Origin: Catalinimonas niigatensis
GTDB lineage: Bacteria; Bacteroidota; Bacteroidia; Cytophagales; Cyclobacteriaceae
Reading direction: 5' to 3'
NCBI RefSeq assembly: GCF_030506285.1
Contig: NZ_CP119422.1
Span: forward strand, 5,815,501-5,879,500
DNA length: 64,000 bases
Shown: in pieces, positions 45,322 to 54,256 of the stretch
How the letters are laid out: each line of letters starts with the position of its first letter
Position numbering within the stretch: the stretch's first letter is position 1
Notes under the pieces: model-generated
Seen by the model: the letters and a program-made list of their open reading frames with translations, nothing else
What the model was told of the DNA's origin: nothing
The model's database searches: none
Position numbers and translations under genes: made by a program

Positions 45322-45695
45322 ATGCTTGATAGAACCTTTCTATAGATGATGATCCCATTACTAACTTTGTTCATGAGCAACTTATCACTGAGTTGAAACT
45401 GGCACATCAGGAGGAGATATCCACAGAGTCAGAAAAAGCACTATCTCTTATTGAGCAAGAAGTTTCTCAAGGTAAAGGTCCGGATTTGATCTTACTGAAC
45501 TTGAACATACCTCATTTGGATAGATTTGATTTTACAGAAGCATTTCAGCAGTTGGATGCTGGTAAAGCTACTAGATACAGAATAATTGTTCTCACCTCAT
45601 CAAAACATAGCAATGATCTACAAAGATTGGCAACCTTAGGTATTGAAGAAGCACTCAATAAACCTTTGACCAAAAAAATGTTAAGCATTGTCTAG
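45322..45695 (+). pseudogene. response-regulator receiver protein, frameshifted, no phospho-Asp
   Basis: The ATG at 45322 gives MLDRTFL and a stop. Losing one base around 45340 explains it, because the next frame continues IDDDPITNFVHEQLITELKL and runs to KPLTKKML at 45695 as a full-length receiver (~124 residues). The acid-pocket DDD, the Thr (IVLTSSKHS) and the Lys (NKPLT) are present. The phospho-acceptor block, normally LLDLNMP, reads LLNLNIP, so Asp is replaced by Asn (N60; codon AAC at 45498-45500). A later TTG (45393) could start a truncated product. The gene is thus doubly impaired: a frameshift and a missing Asp. It was the cognate receiver of the kinase upstream, and it may be a pseudogene or a non-phosphorylatable decoy. 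Confidence 0.8.
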
Positions 45696-46003
45696 TCTAC
45701 AATTTCTTACTTGCATTCTGTCAGTTGCAATTTGAAAGGATGAACTGGTCTATTGGCTTTCAGACATATCATATAGAGAAAAAAGCAAAGTAGGAGAGTA
45801 TAAGAAAGGAAGATATTCTGCACCGACAAGACAAGGTCAGTTGAACTGTAAATACCTGAAATATATTATGTGCTCGTTTTTGAACATAGCTTGTCCGGAT
45901 TCGTACGAGCGTTCGGTGCTTTACCTCTAAAATTCACTGATTTTTCCCCTAAAATAATTTGGCACCATTGTTATTCCTACATTTAGGAAAAAACCCCTGT
46001 GCA
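45696..46003. other. intergenic region before the PadR-permease unit
   Basis: About 300 bp, no gene. The imperfect palindrome CTTGTCCGGATTCGTACGAG and the next C (45890-45910) lies 94 bp before the padR start and is a possible operator. Confidence 0.4.
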
Positions 46004-46345
46004 ATGAAACAATACCAGTTGGGTGAGTTTGAAGAGATCGTTATCCTTACCATTGGCATCTTGTATAAAGAAGCCTACGGAGTATCCATCAAAAAGGAGA
46101 TAGAATCCCGGCTTTCGCGTAACGTGAGCATGGGTGCTTTGCACACTGCCTTGGTGAGGCTGGAGGACAAAGGATATATTAAATCTTTTGCCGGAGAAGC
46201 CACAGAAGAAAGGGCTGGTCGCCCCAGAAAATACTTTCAAATCACAGCGCTGGGAAAAAAGGCTATGGCCTACTCCAAAGAAACCCGGGATGCCTTGTGG
46301 CAATCCATACCTAAGATAGTACTTGATCCTAAAGGCACAATTTGA
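46004..46345 (+). CDS. PadR-family transcriptional regulator
   Basis: A 113-residue winged-helix protein (ATG at 46004; a TTG at 45959 is in frame but yields an unlikely N-terminus). The PadR signature is clear: LGEFEEIVILTIGILYKEAY, SIKKEIESRLSRNVSMGALH, 'TALVRLEDKGYIKSFAGEA' and GRPRKYFQITALGKKAMAY. PadR proteins repress adjacent efflux or permease genes and respond to small ligands or envelope stress. Here it precedes an FtsX-type permease by one base pair, so it probably controls that gene. Full PadR-s1 length. Confidence 0.92.
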   Translation: MKQYQLGEFEEIVILTIGILYKEAYGVSIKKEIESRLSRNVSMGALHTALVRLEDKGYIKSFAGEATEERAGRPRKYFQITALGKKAMAYSKETRDALWQSIPKIVLDPKGTI

Positions 46346-46346
46346 A

Positions 46347-48992
46347 ATGAAGCACTCACCGCCCAAGTTGTTCCTCCGCCTCTTCCGCTGGTATTGCCAC
46401 CCCAAGCTGGTAGATTTTATTGAAGGTGACCTGATTGAAGAATATCAGGAGCGTGTCCGTAATTCCGGAAAACGGAAAGCCAATCGGAAATTTATCATTG
46501 ACATATTATTGCTCTTCCGTCCAGGCATTATCAGGCCTATTGAATTATACAAAAATCTAAACACTACTGATATGTACAAAAGCTATTTCAAACTTGCCTG
46601 GAGACAACTTTTCAAGCAGCAAGGATACTCATTCATTAATGTTAGTGGCCTTGCATTAGGCATGACCGTGGCCCTGCTGATTGGCTTATGGGTATTTGAT
46701 GAATTGTCGTTCAATACATACCACCAAAATTATGAGGACATCGCGCAGGTATGGGGTGGTGGCATTAATCCTGAAACCCAAGCTGTTGAGGGCTTATTCG
46801 CTCTACAGTATCCTGTCGGGGAAATACTCAAGGACAACTACCTGCAATACTTTAAGCATGTAACGAAGGTCTTCAGTATCGATTGTACAGTTTCCTTTGA
46901 GGACAAAAAATTCAAAAGAAGTGGACTGTTTGTCCAAGAAGAGGCTCTGGAGATGCTTTCGTTAAAAATGTTGAAAGGGTCCTACCAAAGTCTGCATGAT
47001 CCCTATTCTATTATTCTTTCAGCCTCCACGGCCAAAGCAATTTTTGGGGATGAAGACCCCATCAATCAAAGCTTAAGTATTGATAATACTGTGGAAGTGA
47101 CTGTTACAGGTGTGTATGAAGACCTTCCACGTAATAGTAGTTTTAACGATACTCAGCTTTTCCTACCCTGGTCGTTGATACCCGCATACCGGGAGTGGAT
47201 GAAAGGCAAGGAAACTGATTGGGACAACCGGCTTGTGGCTATTTATGTACAACTTCAGCCCAACACGACTATGGAAGCAGCCAATGCAGCTATTCATGAC
47301 CTGTATAACGAAAATGTGCCGGACGATTTTTTTGCCACGATTGAAAAATACCGACCCTTTGTCCAACTCATCCCCATGAGCACCTGGCACCTGTATGCTG
47401 AATTTGAAAATGGGAAACCTACAAGTGGACGTATTACCTATGTTTGGCTCTTCAGCATAGTAGGTGCTTTTGTATTGCTGCTGGCCTGCATTAATTTCAT
47501 CAACTTAAGTACGGCCCGCTCAGAAAAAAGAGCCAGAGAGGTAGGTGTCCGCAAAGCCATAGGTTCGGCCAAAAGACAATTGATTGCGCAGTTTTTAAGT
47601 GAATCATTCCTGACAGTATTACTGGCTTTCATCTTGTCTGTTTTGCTGCTGGTATTATTACAAAGCCCATTTAACGAACTGGCAGACAAAGACATCTCGT
47701 TGCCCTTCTACAACCCGATTTTCTGGGGCATGGCCCTGGCTTTTATCCTATTAACTGCTTTGCTGGCCGGACTGTATCCTGCTTTTTATTTATCTTCTTT
47801 TCAGCCTGTGAAGGTATTGAAGGGAGCTTTGAGGACAGGACGTACGGCAGCTTTGCCACGCAAAGTGCTGGTGATTGTTCAGTTTACCGTCTCCATAGTC
47901 TTGATTATGGGAACCCTGATTGTTTATCAGCAAATCCAACATGCACGCAACCGGCCCATTGGCTATGACAGGGAAAGTTTAATCACCTTGGAAATGAGTG
48001 ATCCGAATTACCAAGGCAAACAGGAGGTAATTAGAACCGAACTGCTCAACACAGGCGTGGTGTCTGAAGTGGCTACTTCTTCCAGTTCACTAACAGACGT
48101 AGGGAATGTAACAGGTGGCTATACCTGGCAAGGGAAAGATCCAAACCTAGATGTGAGTTTTGTAAGAAGTCACATTTCACCAGACTTTGGCGAAACTGTA
48201 GGATGGGAGGTTGTAGCCGGACGTGATTTTTCCAGAGATTTCGCCACGGATACTACAGAAGCCATTATTATCAACCAAGCAGCCGCAACCATAATGGGCT
48301 CACAAAATCCAATCGGTCAAACCATTACGGATGTGGATGAATTTGATAGTCCTAAATGGACGAAAACAATCATAGGCGTTGTCCAAGATATCATAACAGC
48401 ATCCCCTTATGAGCCAGTAAGTCCGGCTATTTACTTCTACGATGAAGATGCATCAAAGCTGCTACATATTAAAATAAGTCCGGAAGTGAGCGCTCATACC
48501 GCCTTACCAAAAATAGAGGCTACACTGGAAGAAATTGTGCCAACTGCACTCTTTGACTATACTTTTGTGGATGAGGCATATGGACAAAAATTCAGTCAGG
48601 AAGAAAGAATTGGGAAGCTGGCTGGTATCTTTGCCGGACTGGCCATCTTCATTTCCTGTCTAGGGTTATATGGACTGGCCTCTTACGTAGCCGAGCAACG
48701 CACCAAAGAGATCGGCATCCGCAAAGTAGTGGGAGCCTCCGTATTTCACCTTTGGAAGATGCTATCCACTGATTTTGTGGTGCTGGTGGTTATTTCCTGC
48801 GGTGTCGCCATTCCGATTGCCTATTACTTCTTAACGGCTTGGCTACAACAATATGAATATCATACCAACATCTCCTGGTGGCTTTGGGGAATCACTTGTC
48901 TGACAGCCCTGCTCATTACGCTGCTGACGGTAAGTTATCAGACTTTGAAAACCGCCACCATGAACCCGGTGAAAAGTTTACGGTGGGAGTAA
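46347..48992 (+). CDS. FtsX/MacB-type ABC permease with N-terminal prefix domain
   Basis: An 881-residue permease from the ATG at 46347, one base after the PadR stop. The first ~75 residues (LFRWYCHPKLVDFIEGDLIE) are the 'permease prefix' domain common in PadR-linked permeases. Then come two MacB_PCD/FtsX units: the first has a transmembrane helix at ~105-125 (SFINVSGLALGMTVALLIGL), a periplasmic domain and three helices (ca 365-510); the second has a helix at ~515-535 and a C-terminal FtsX block (EQRTKEIGIRKVVGASVFHL). No ATPase gene is adjacent. It likely exports a lipid, peptide or toxic compound. The ATP-binding partner would be encoded elsewhere. Confidence 0.9.
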   Translation: MKHSPPKLFLRLFRWYCHPKLVDFIEGDLIEEYQERVRNSGKRKANRKFIIDILLLFRPGIIRPIELYKNLNTTDMYKSYFKLAWRQLFKQQGYSFINVSGLALGMTVALLIGLWVFDELSFNTYHQNYEDIAQVWGGGINPETQAVEGLFALQYPVGEILKDNYLQYFKHVTKVFSIDCTVSFEDKKFKRSGLFVQEEALEMLSLKMLKGSYQSLHDPYSIILSASTAKAIFGDEDPINQSLSIDNTVEVTVTGVYEDLPRNSSFNDTQLFLPWSLIPAYREWMKGKETDWDNRLVAIYVQLQPNTTMEAANAAIHDLYNENVPDDFFATIEKYRPFVQLIPMSTWHLYAEFENGKPTSGRITYVWLFSIVGAFVLLLACINFINLSTARSEKRAREVGVRKAIGSAKRQLIAQFLSESFLTVLLAFILSVLLLVLLQSPFNELADKDISLPFYNPIFWGMALAFILLTALLAGLYPAFYLSSFQPVKVLKGALRTGRTAALPRKVLVIVQFTVSIVLIMGTLIVYQQIQHARNRPIGYDRESLITLEMSDPNYQGKQEVIRTELLNTGVVSEVATSSSSLTDVGNVTGGYTWQGKDPNLDVSFVRSHISPDFGETVGWEVVAGRDFSRDFATDTTEAIIINQAAATIMGSQNPIGQTITDVDEFDSPKWTKTIIGVVQDIITASPYEPVSPAIYFYDEDASKLLHIKISPEVSAHTALPKIEATLEEIVPTALFDYTFVDEAYGQKFSQEERIGKLAGIFAGLAIFISCLGLYGLASYVAEQRTKEIGIRKVVGASVFHLWKMLSTDFVVLVVISCGVAIPIAYYFLTAWLQQYEYHTNISWWLWGITCLTALLITLLTVSYQTLKTATMNPVKSLRWE

Positions 48993-49767
48993 GATGATAC
49001 ACTGAAGAAACATCTGTATGCTTGAGTTTCAGCAAAATACGGATACTAACTTTTTGATAATAGATGGTTTAAGCATGCAGGTCTGTGTCGATAGGTGATT
49101 AATCCAAAGAGGAAGGCTATTCAATTTTCAAAAATTCAACAATTTTGGATATGGCTGATTTGATGTTTTGGAAACTTGAGTTTAATCTAAGGTGGGTCCA
49201 ATTCTCCGAGGCTTGTCTCGTTTTCCCATGGTGGTTTTCTGATCATCCCGGCCCTGGTGCTTGACTAGACGATATTTAAACCGGCTGTTAATCCATCAAT
49301 TAAAAAACAGATTGGTAAAGAGAAAACAGGAGGCCGTCTGGCTTATGACAAGTTAATGCTTTTCAAAGCACTCATTATTTAGAGCCTTTTACAACCTATC
49401 CGACGAGCAGTTGGAATACCAGACCCTTGACAAGACAAGCATTCAAGGTTTTTTTGGGATTGAAAAAAGTGATCCTGTGCCTGACAGTAACCTGAGCACG
49501 AATGTTCCCATGTCGTGTGTTATAGTTCAAAGTACTTTTATTGCACTTGTGTATGAGAAATCAGATTTATGACTTAAGTCATTGGATGATAGAAATTAAG
49601 TGATTAACTTAACTTAAGAGGTAGTCTTACACATATAAATGAAAGTAGAAGATAAAGATTACTTGAGTATAACATGAAGATACTTTCATAAATCGTAGAT
49701 TCTGTTTATCCAATTCTTTTATTGTATTTGGTAATATTTGTATGGTAGCAACTTGCTTCAGTTTTTT
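48993..49767. other. gene-poor stretch with an IS5-type relic
   Basis: About 0.8 kb. The transposase relic is listed separately (49263-49515). The remaining ~250 bp before the PaaK-like gene is AT-rich, with a TATTTG-like element near 49725 that is one base short of the TAnnTTTG box. No RNA or other gene seen. Confidence 0.5.
49263..49515 (+). pseudogene. IS5-family transposase N-terminal relic
   Basis: One frame reads IFKPAVNPSIKKQIGKEKTG, then GRLAYDKLMLFKALII and a TAG stop; with a one-base shift it continues YNLSDEQLEYQTLDKTSIQG, then FFGIEKSDPVPDSNLS. This is the N-terminal part of IS5/IS1182-type transposases (typically 'GGRPxYDxxLMFKaLll-xxLYnLSDeqlE'). An upstream TAG (about 49266), an internal stop, a frameshift and absence of the DDE core show it is dead. 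It lies between the permease and PaaK-like genes. Confidence 0.8.
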
Positions 49768-51057
49768 ATGAAAAATCTTCTATGGCAATTTTTAGATATG
49801 CAATTAAGGTATAGTCCTCTTTTTTACAAGAGATTGAAAGCTATACAGGAGCTGGAAAAAACGACTCCGTCGGAACTAGCCTTTCTTCAGGAAAAAAAAC
49901 TGTTGCAATTATTACAAAAGACTTACAGATATTCCTCTTTTTATAGTAAGCATTGGATAAATATTGATAAGATTAAGTCTATAGATGATTTACAGTACCT
50001 TCCTTGCATTACCAAGAATGAAGTCGCTGAGCACCGTGAACATATTTTTACAGGAAGTAGATTTAATAAAATGAAAGCCAGCACCAGTGGTACGTCTGGA
50101 TTTACAGTGCGTGTATATAGAGATTATCAATCGGTAGTGGAAGAAGGAGCTTATCAGTGGGCCCACAGAATAAAATTTGGCCATTATCCGGGAATGAAAA
50201 CTGTTGTAATTAGAGCTAACCTTAGTATAAAGGATAAAGAACTTTATAATCCTTTTACCAAGACGCTGTATCTGTCAAGTTACTATCTAAGTCTCAAAAA
50301 TGCTGAGTGGTATTATCAAAGCATTAAAAACTTTGCTCCAAACGCCATCTTTGCTTATCCCAGTTCCCTAGAGTCACTGGCTAACTTTTTTATGGTACTT
50401 AATAAGAAATTGCATGTTCCGCTAATGTTCACTTCTTCAGAAACCTTATACAGCTATCAGCGAGAGAAGATAGAGAAGGTATTTGAGAGCCAAATCATAG
50501 ACTGGTATGGAAACGCAGAAAGAACCATTGCGTTGAAAGAACAGGAGGATGGCTTATATGATCAGATGCCTTTGTATTCTGTCAATGAATTTAAAGAGGA
50601 TCGCATTGTTACTACCAGTTTGATCAATAGTAGCTTTCCTTTGATTAGGTACAAAGTGGAGGATACAGTATTGTTACATGAAGAATCCTACCAGTTTAGC
50701 TTTGAAAAAAGGATCAAAGAGATTCAGGGAAGAAGTGATGACGTATTATTACTTCCGGACGGAACCAGAATTGGATTGATTTGTGGAGCCTTTGATGGTA
50801 TTGATCATGTTTTATTAAGTCAGATAGTACAAGAAGATCCGAATACCTTTTATGTGAATATGGTGGTAACTCCTGCTTACAGTAAAAAGGATGAAACATT
50901 GCTAAAAGAACAATTGCAAGCATTCATTGGCACTCATGTTCCTTATACCATCAGGTATGTTCATGAAAATGAAATTATCAAATCAAAATCCGGAAAGTTT
51001 AGATTGATTGTCAATAAGATGGAAAACAAGCGTGAAAAACAATTTTCGCAGTCATGA
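49768..51057 (+). CDS. PaaK/CapK-like adenylate-forming enzyme
   Basis: A 429-residue protein of the phenylacetate-CoA ligase/CapK family (ATG at 49768; an earlier TTG at 49738 is less likely). The adenylation core has the P-loop-like STSGTSGFTVRVYRDY, the A-type block 'DWYGNAERTIALKE', and the lower-domain motifs RIKEIQGRSDDVLLLPDGTR and KSKSGKFRLIVNK with the catalytic Lys near the C-terminus. The family activates aromatic or acyl carboxylates, or adds capsule decorations as in CapK-type proteins. No glycosyltransferase cluster is adjacent, so the pathway is unknown. The gene is quite AT-rich compared with the flanking permease, which may suggest horizontal acquisition. Confidence 0.85.
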   Translation: MKNLLWQFLDMQLRYSPLFYKRLKAIQELEKTTPSELAFLQEKKLLQLLQKTYRYSSFYSKHWINIDKIKSIDDLQYLPCITKNEVAEHREHIFTGSRFNKMKASTSGTSGFTVRVYRDYQSVVEEGAYQWAHRIKFGHYPGMKTVVIRANLSIKDKELYNPFTKTLYLSSYYLSLKNAEWYYQSIKNFAPNAIFAYPSSLESLANFFMVLNKKLHVPLMFTSSETLYSYQREKIEKVFESQIIDWYGNAERTIALKEQEDGLYDQMPLYSVNEFKEDRIVTTSLINSSFPLIRYKVEDTVLLHEESYQFSFEKRIKEIQGRSDDVLLLPDGTRIGLICGAFDGIDHVLLSQIVQEDPNTFYVNMVVTPAYSKKDETLLKEQLQAFIGTHVPYTIRYVHENEIIKSKSGKFRLIVNKMENKREKQFSQS

Positions 51058-51092
51058 AAACAAGAAGTAGTTCTTGTCTTAATAAAAATATA

Positions 51093-52058
51093 CTACTGAT
51101 TTTGTTTTTTCTGTTTTCTAAAATATCGGCGGAGCAGGAAGTTATGTTTGAGTGCTTCCATATTCTCATTAAACAGGCCTATGCCAGTTTGAATCTCGTC
51201 AAGACGCTGTTGCACCTCATCAGCCATGAGACTGTCACTGATAAGTAATCCGGCTGTACCTTTCCCTTCTTCTACCCGCTGTACCATCAGATGGATATCG
51301 TGCGTTATGTGAGCTATTTCCTGACTGGAAGATTGTAAGTTTTGGATCGTATGTCGAACTTGCTTAACTGTCATGGTATCTTCTGCTAAAAAACCAATAA
51401 TTCCAGGGCCATGACTGATTTTGGATACAGTGCTTTTCAGCTCTGTCATCGTGGCTGCTGCTCCTTCACTTGCTTGTAAAAGGTTGGCTAAAATTTGCTG
51501 TAGATTTTCAGCAAAACGTTCATCTTTGATGAGCATTCCCACTGTGCCCTGTCCGGTATTGATGCGATCAGTAATGTCTACCAGGTTTCGGCTAAGGGCA
51601 GACACGTTTTCGTTGGAGACACTAAGTGTCTTAAGCAAGGCATCAGTGTCTACATTGGATTGAGAGTCAATCCAGTCATTGATTTCTACAGGAAGTGCTT
51701 TGCCTGTGCCTGATCGTATGTTAACAATCACATTTCCTACCAGTCCATCAGTACCAATAGTAGCTAATGCGTTTTTCTTAATGTAGTCCCTGACATCTCC
51801 ACGAATAAGCATGTCCACCTGAACAATTGAATCACTGACAATCATGATACGTTTTACAATGCCCACATCTATACCTGCAAAACGCACATTATTTCCTTCT
51901 CTCAAACCATTGACATCAGTAAAACGGCTACTCAGTTGAAAGCGGGTATTGAACATGTTGCGTTGATTACCTACCAGGTATAAGGCTATGACCAGGAAAA
52001 TAAATCCAAGGGTCACAAAAATTCCTAATTTAATTTTATAGGTGGTTTCGTGGCTCAT
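51093..52058 (-). CDS. mlaD: MlaD-like MCE-domain lipid-binding protein
   Basis: A 321-residue membrane-anchored protein. One N-terminal helix (~8-28, IKLGIFVTLGFIFLVIALYL) is followed by the MCE domain (~38-118: SSRFTDVNGLREGNNVRFAG and 'VGNVIVNIRSGTGKALPVEI'), then a long helical region (~120-300) with repeats of the type 'GTVGMLIKDERFAENLQQIL' and GPGIIGFLAEDTM, which may make a coiled oligomer. MCE proteins pass phospholipids between the membranes with MlaE and MlaF. The gene is the third in the minus-strand mla operon, 12 bp after mlaF. The stop is 35 bp from the convergent PaaK-like gene. Confidence 0.93.
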   Translation of the reverse strand: MSHETTYKIKLGIFVTLGFIFLVIALYLVGNQRNMFNTRFQLSSRFTDVNGLREGNNVRFAGIDVGIVKRIMIVSDSIVQVDMLIRGDVRDYIKKNALATIGTDGLVGNVIVNIRSGTGKALPVEINDWIDSQSNVDTDALLKTLSVSNENVSALSRNLVDITDRINTGQGTVGMLIKDERFAENLQQILANLLQASEGAAATMTELKSTVSKISHGPGIIGFLAEDTMTVKQVRHTIQNLQSSSQEIAHITHDIHLMVQRVEEGKGTAGLLISDSLMADEVQQRLDEIQTGIGLFNENMEALKHNFLLRRYFRKQKKQNQ

Positions 52059-52070
52059 CGTAACAAATTT

Positions 52071-52847
52071 TTAGAGAAAAAAACCTTTCACCTTCAGGTC
52101 GTCAGACTCACGCAAACTTTCATAACTTCCTTCAGCGTAGTTCGTGCCATCCGATAGAACTACAATCCTATCGGCAGTAGTCTTTGCACAATCCATATCA
52201 TGAGTAATGATCATAGAAGCTGTATGGTGCTGCCGCTGTACTACCCGAATAAGTTCGCTGATTTCCTTAGCAGTAATTGGGTCCAGTCCGCTGGTAGGCT
52301 CGTCATATAGAATAATTTTAGGATCAAGCATGAGCGTCCGGGCCAAGGCAATTCGTTTTTTCATTCCGCCTGACAATTCAGAAGGCATAAGATCTACTGC
52401 TTCTGGTAGACCTACACTTTCCAGTACGGCTTCTACTTTCATGCTAATTTGTTGTTTGGTTTGCTTGCTGTGTTTTCGTAACGGAAAGCACAGATTCTCA
52501 CGAACGGTCATGGAATCATACAATGCACCCCACTGGAACAAAAAGCCAATGTTACGACGAAGGATATCCAATTCTTCACGGTTCAAATGAGCAACATTTT
52601 TTCCCAACACATAGACCTCTCCGGCATCAATAGGAATTAACCCAACAATACATTTGATCAATACGGACTTACCAGAACCAGACTTTCCAAGGACAACCAG
52701 ATTTTCTTCTTCACAGAGTATCAGATTAAAGTCACGAAGTACCTGATGTTTACCAAAAGATTTGTTGAGGTTTCGGATTGTAATTACAGATGAATGCGCT
52801 GAAGCAAGGAAAGCATTTGTATGTTCACTTATGGCTGTTTCCATCAC
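52071..52847 (-). CDS. mlaF: MlaF-like ABC ATPase
   Basis: A 258-residue ABC transporter ATPase. Walker A is GKSGSGKSVLIKC, the Q-loop is FLFQWGALYDSMTV, the signature is LSGGMKKRIALARTL and Walker B is IILYDEPTSGLDPIT, followed by 'IITHDMDCAKTTADRIVVLS'. The 'Q-loop GALFDS' version and the position next to MCE and MlaE genes point to lipid transport. It powers the MlaE permease. It overlaps mlaE by four bases (ATGA), a sign of translational coupling. Confidence 0.95.
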   Translation of the reverse strand: MMETAISEHTNAFLASAHSSVITIRNLNKSFGKHQVLRDFNLILCEEENLVVLGKSGSGKSVLIKCIVGLIPIDAGEVYVLGKNVAHLNREELDILRRNIGFLFQWGALYDSMTVRENLCFPLRKHSKQTKQQISMKVEAVLESVGLPEAVDLMPSELSGGMKKRIALARTLMLDPKIILYDEPTSGLDPITAKEISELIRVVQRQHHTASMIITHDMDCAKTTADRIVVLSDGTNYAEGSYESLRESDDLKVKGFFL

Positions 52848-53650
52848 AATTCATAGAAGATATCTGCTACCAGCACGGCCAGAAAATCCAACATAAAAAC
52901 CAGCATAGAGGCCATGACTACTGCTGTATTTGCCGCTGTACCTACACCTTCAGTTCCTTTTTCAGAGCAGTATCCCTGATAGCAGCCTACCAAACCGATG
53001 GCAAAACCAAAGAAAAAGGATTTTCCAACGGAAGGAATGATATCACTGAATTGGAGATTGGTAAAGACCTGATTAAAGTATAAAGTCCATCCCACTCCAC
53101 CTTTTATATTTTCCACCAAAAAGGAGCCTGTCAGCGAAATGATATCGGCAAACACTACCAACACAGGTAACATGAGGGTGGCTGCCAGTATGCGGGTCAC
53201 CACCAGATATTTGAATGGATTGTTACCTGATACTTCCATAGCATCAATCTGCTCGGTTACCTTCATTGAACCCAATTCTGCTCCGATGCTGGAACCTACT
53301 TTGCCGGCACAAATGAGTGCTGTGATCACCGGACCTATTTCCCGAACGATAGAGATACCTACCATAGAAGGCATCCACGATTCAGCTCCAAATTCAATGA
53401 GCGTAGGCCGCGATTGTAGCGTGAGTACCACTCCCATAATGAAGCCTGTTATCCCCACCAGAGGTAAGGATTGATAACCAATGCGGTACGACTGCTTCAG
53501 CAGTTCTTCAAATTCATAAGGAGGCTTGAAAACCACCAAAAAGAAGCGCATGGCAAACTGTGAAAGTTCGGCAGTTGTGATAAAATACTGCTTTAAGTGC
53601 TTAGGTAAGAAGGTAAACACTGTTCTATCGATAAATATATTTCTTATCAA
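52844..53650 (-). CDS. mlaE: MlaE-like phospholipid ABC permease
   Basis: A 268-residue inner-membrane permease. It carries the conserved coupling-helix motif 'EQIDAMEVSGNNPFKYLVVT' and the preceding GKVGSSIGAELGSMK, with five or six hydrophobic segments (for example QSLPLVGITGFIMGVVLTLQ and 'ATLMLPVLVVFADIISLTGS'). First gene of the mla operon, which lacks MlaB and MlaC but is otherwise standard for Bacteroidota. The complex probably moves phospholipids to or from the outer membrane. A 165-bp small gene starts upstream, 20 bp before. Confidence 0.95.
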   Translation of the reverse strand: MIRNIFIDRTVFTFLPKHLKQYFITTAELSQFAMRFFLVVFKPPYEFEELLKQSYRIGYQSLPLVGITGFIMGVVLTLQSRPTLIEFGAESWMPSMVGISIVREIGPVITALICAGKVGSSIGAELGSMKVTEQIDAMEVSGNNPFKYLVVTRILAATLMLPVLVVFADIISLTGSFLVENIKGGVGWTLYFNQVFTNLQFSDIIPSVGKSFFFGFAIGLVGCYQGYCSEKGTEGVGTAANTAVVMASMLVFMLDFLAVLVADIFYEL

Positions 53651-53670
53651 ATATCCGCATCTAGGCTGTT

Positions 53671-53835
53671 TTAATCTGCTTTAATTATTTTTTCAGTATA
53701 CCGTTCCAAAAAGAATGTGATGCCTGCTACCGCGAGCAGTGGAAGAGCATATTGCAACACTACTTTTCGGGTATTGCCATGAAGCAATCTATCCTGCCAG
53801 CTAAGTACAGGTTTTTTCTTGAAGGTGAGTTTCAT
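53671..53835 (-). CDS. small membrane protein upstream of mlaE
   Basis: A 54-residue protein from the Met at 53835 (a longer start at 53916 gives an unlikely N-terminus). The N-terminal half is basic (LTFKKKPVLSWQDRLLHGNT) and the C-terminal half is one transmembrane helix (VVLQYALPLLAVAGITFFLE). The stop is 20 bp before mlaE. It is conserved-looking in layout (basic end plus helix), but I recognise no family. It may be a small accessory subunit of the Mla complex or an unrelated membrane peptide. Confidence 0.55.
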   Translation of the reverse strand: MKLTFKKKPVLSWQDRLLHGNTRKVVLQYALPLLAVAGITFFLERYTEKIIKAD

Positions 53836-54256
53836 TATTGTGGTATTAGGTAAAAAACTAAATAATAAATAACTAATTACTGAACAATAGTGGTGTTTTC
53901 CAATGACATAGATCATCTTTACCGATGATCTATATTCGATATAAGGATATGTATGTCAAACATCGCGTAGCGAAATCTTTGCTGTACTGATTACATAATA
54001 AAAGATGCATGGATAATGATTAAAATCACTGCTGCTGATGATAGGAATCATCTTATATACCACTGTTTCTGTTAATCTTTATTGAAAGATCAATTCCTTC
54101 ATTACACTTTAAATCTATCAGGGCATAAGGAGACTTACGGATGATAGAAGTGGTTGATTAATAGATAAAAGCTTGAAGTTGTCTTACGTCAGCAGGCTTA
54201 TCTAGAAGCAAATTTCCTGAATGAAGGATCATTCGTTACTTCAAAAGCATAGCATC
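53836..54256. other. intergenic region upstream of the stress block
   Basis: About 420 bp between divergent genes. It contains the 26-bp perfect palindrome listed at 53901-53933 and a second, imperfect palindrome near 54041-54057 (GATGATAGGAATCATC). No coding frame is convincing. Confidence 0.5.
53901..53933. promoter_or_regulatory. perfect 10+6+10 palindrome containing the shared TGACATAGATCA motif
   Basis: ATAGATCATC (53908-53917) and GATGATCTAT (53924-53933) are perfect inverse complements around a 6-base spacer. The first 15 bases (CAATGACATAGATCA, 53901-53915) recur exactly at 59477-59491, and a related TGATATGTGTCA occurs at 63355-63366. All are between divergent genes of the stress block, the expected placement for a dimeric regulator site. 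Confidence 0.6.
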
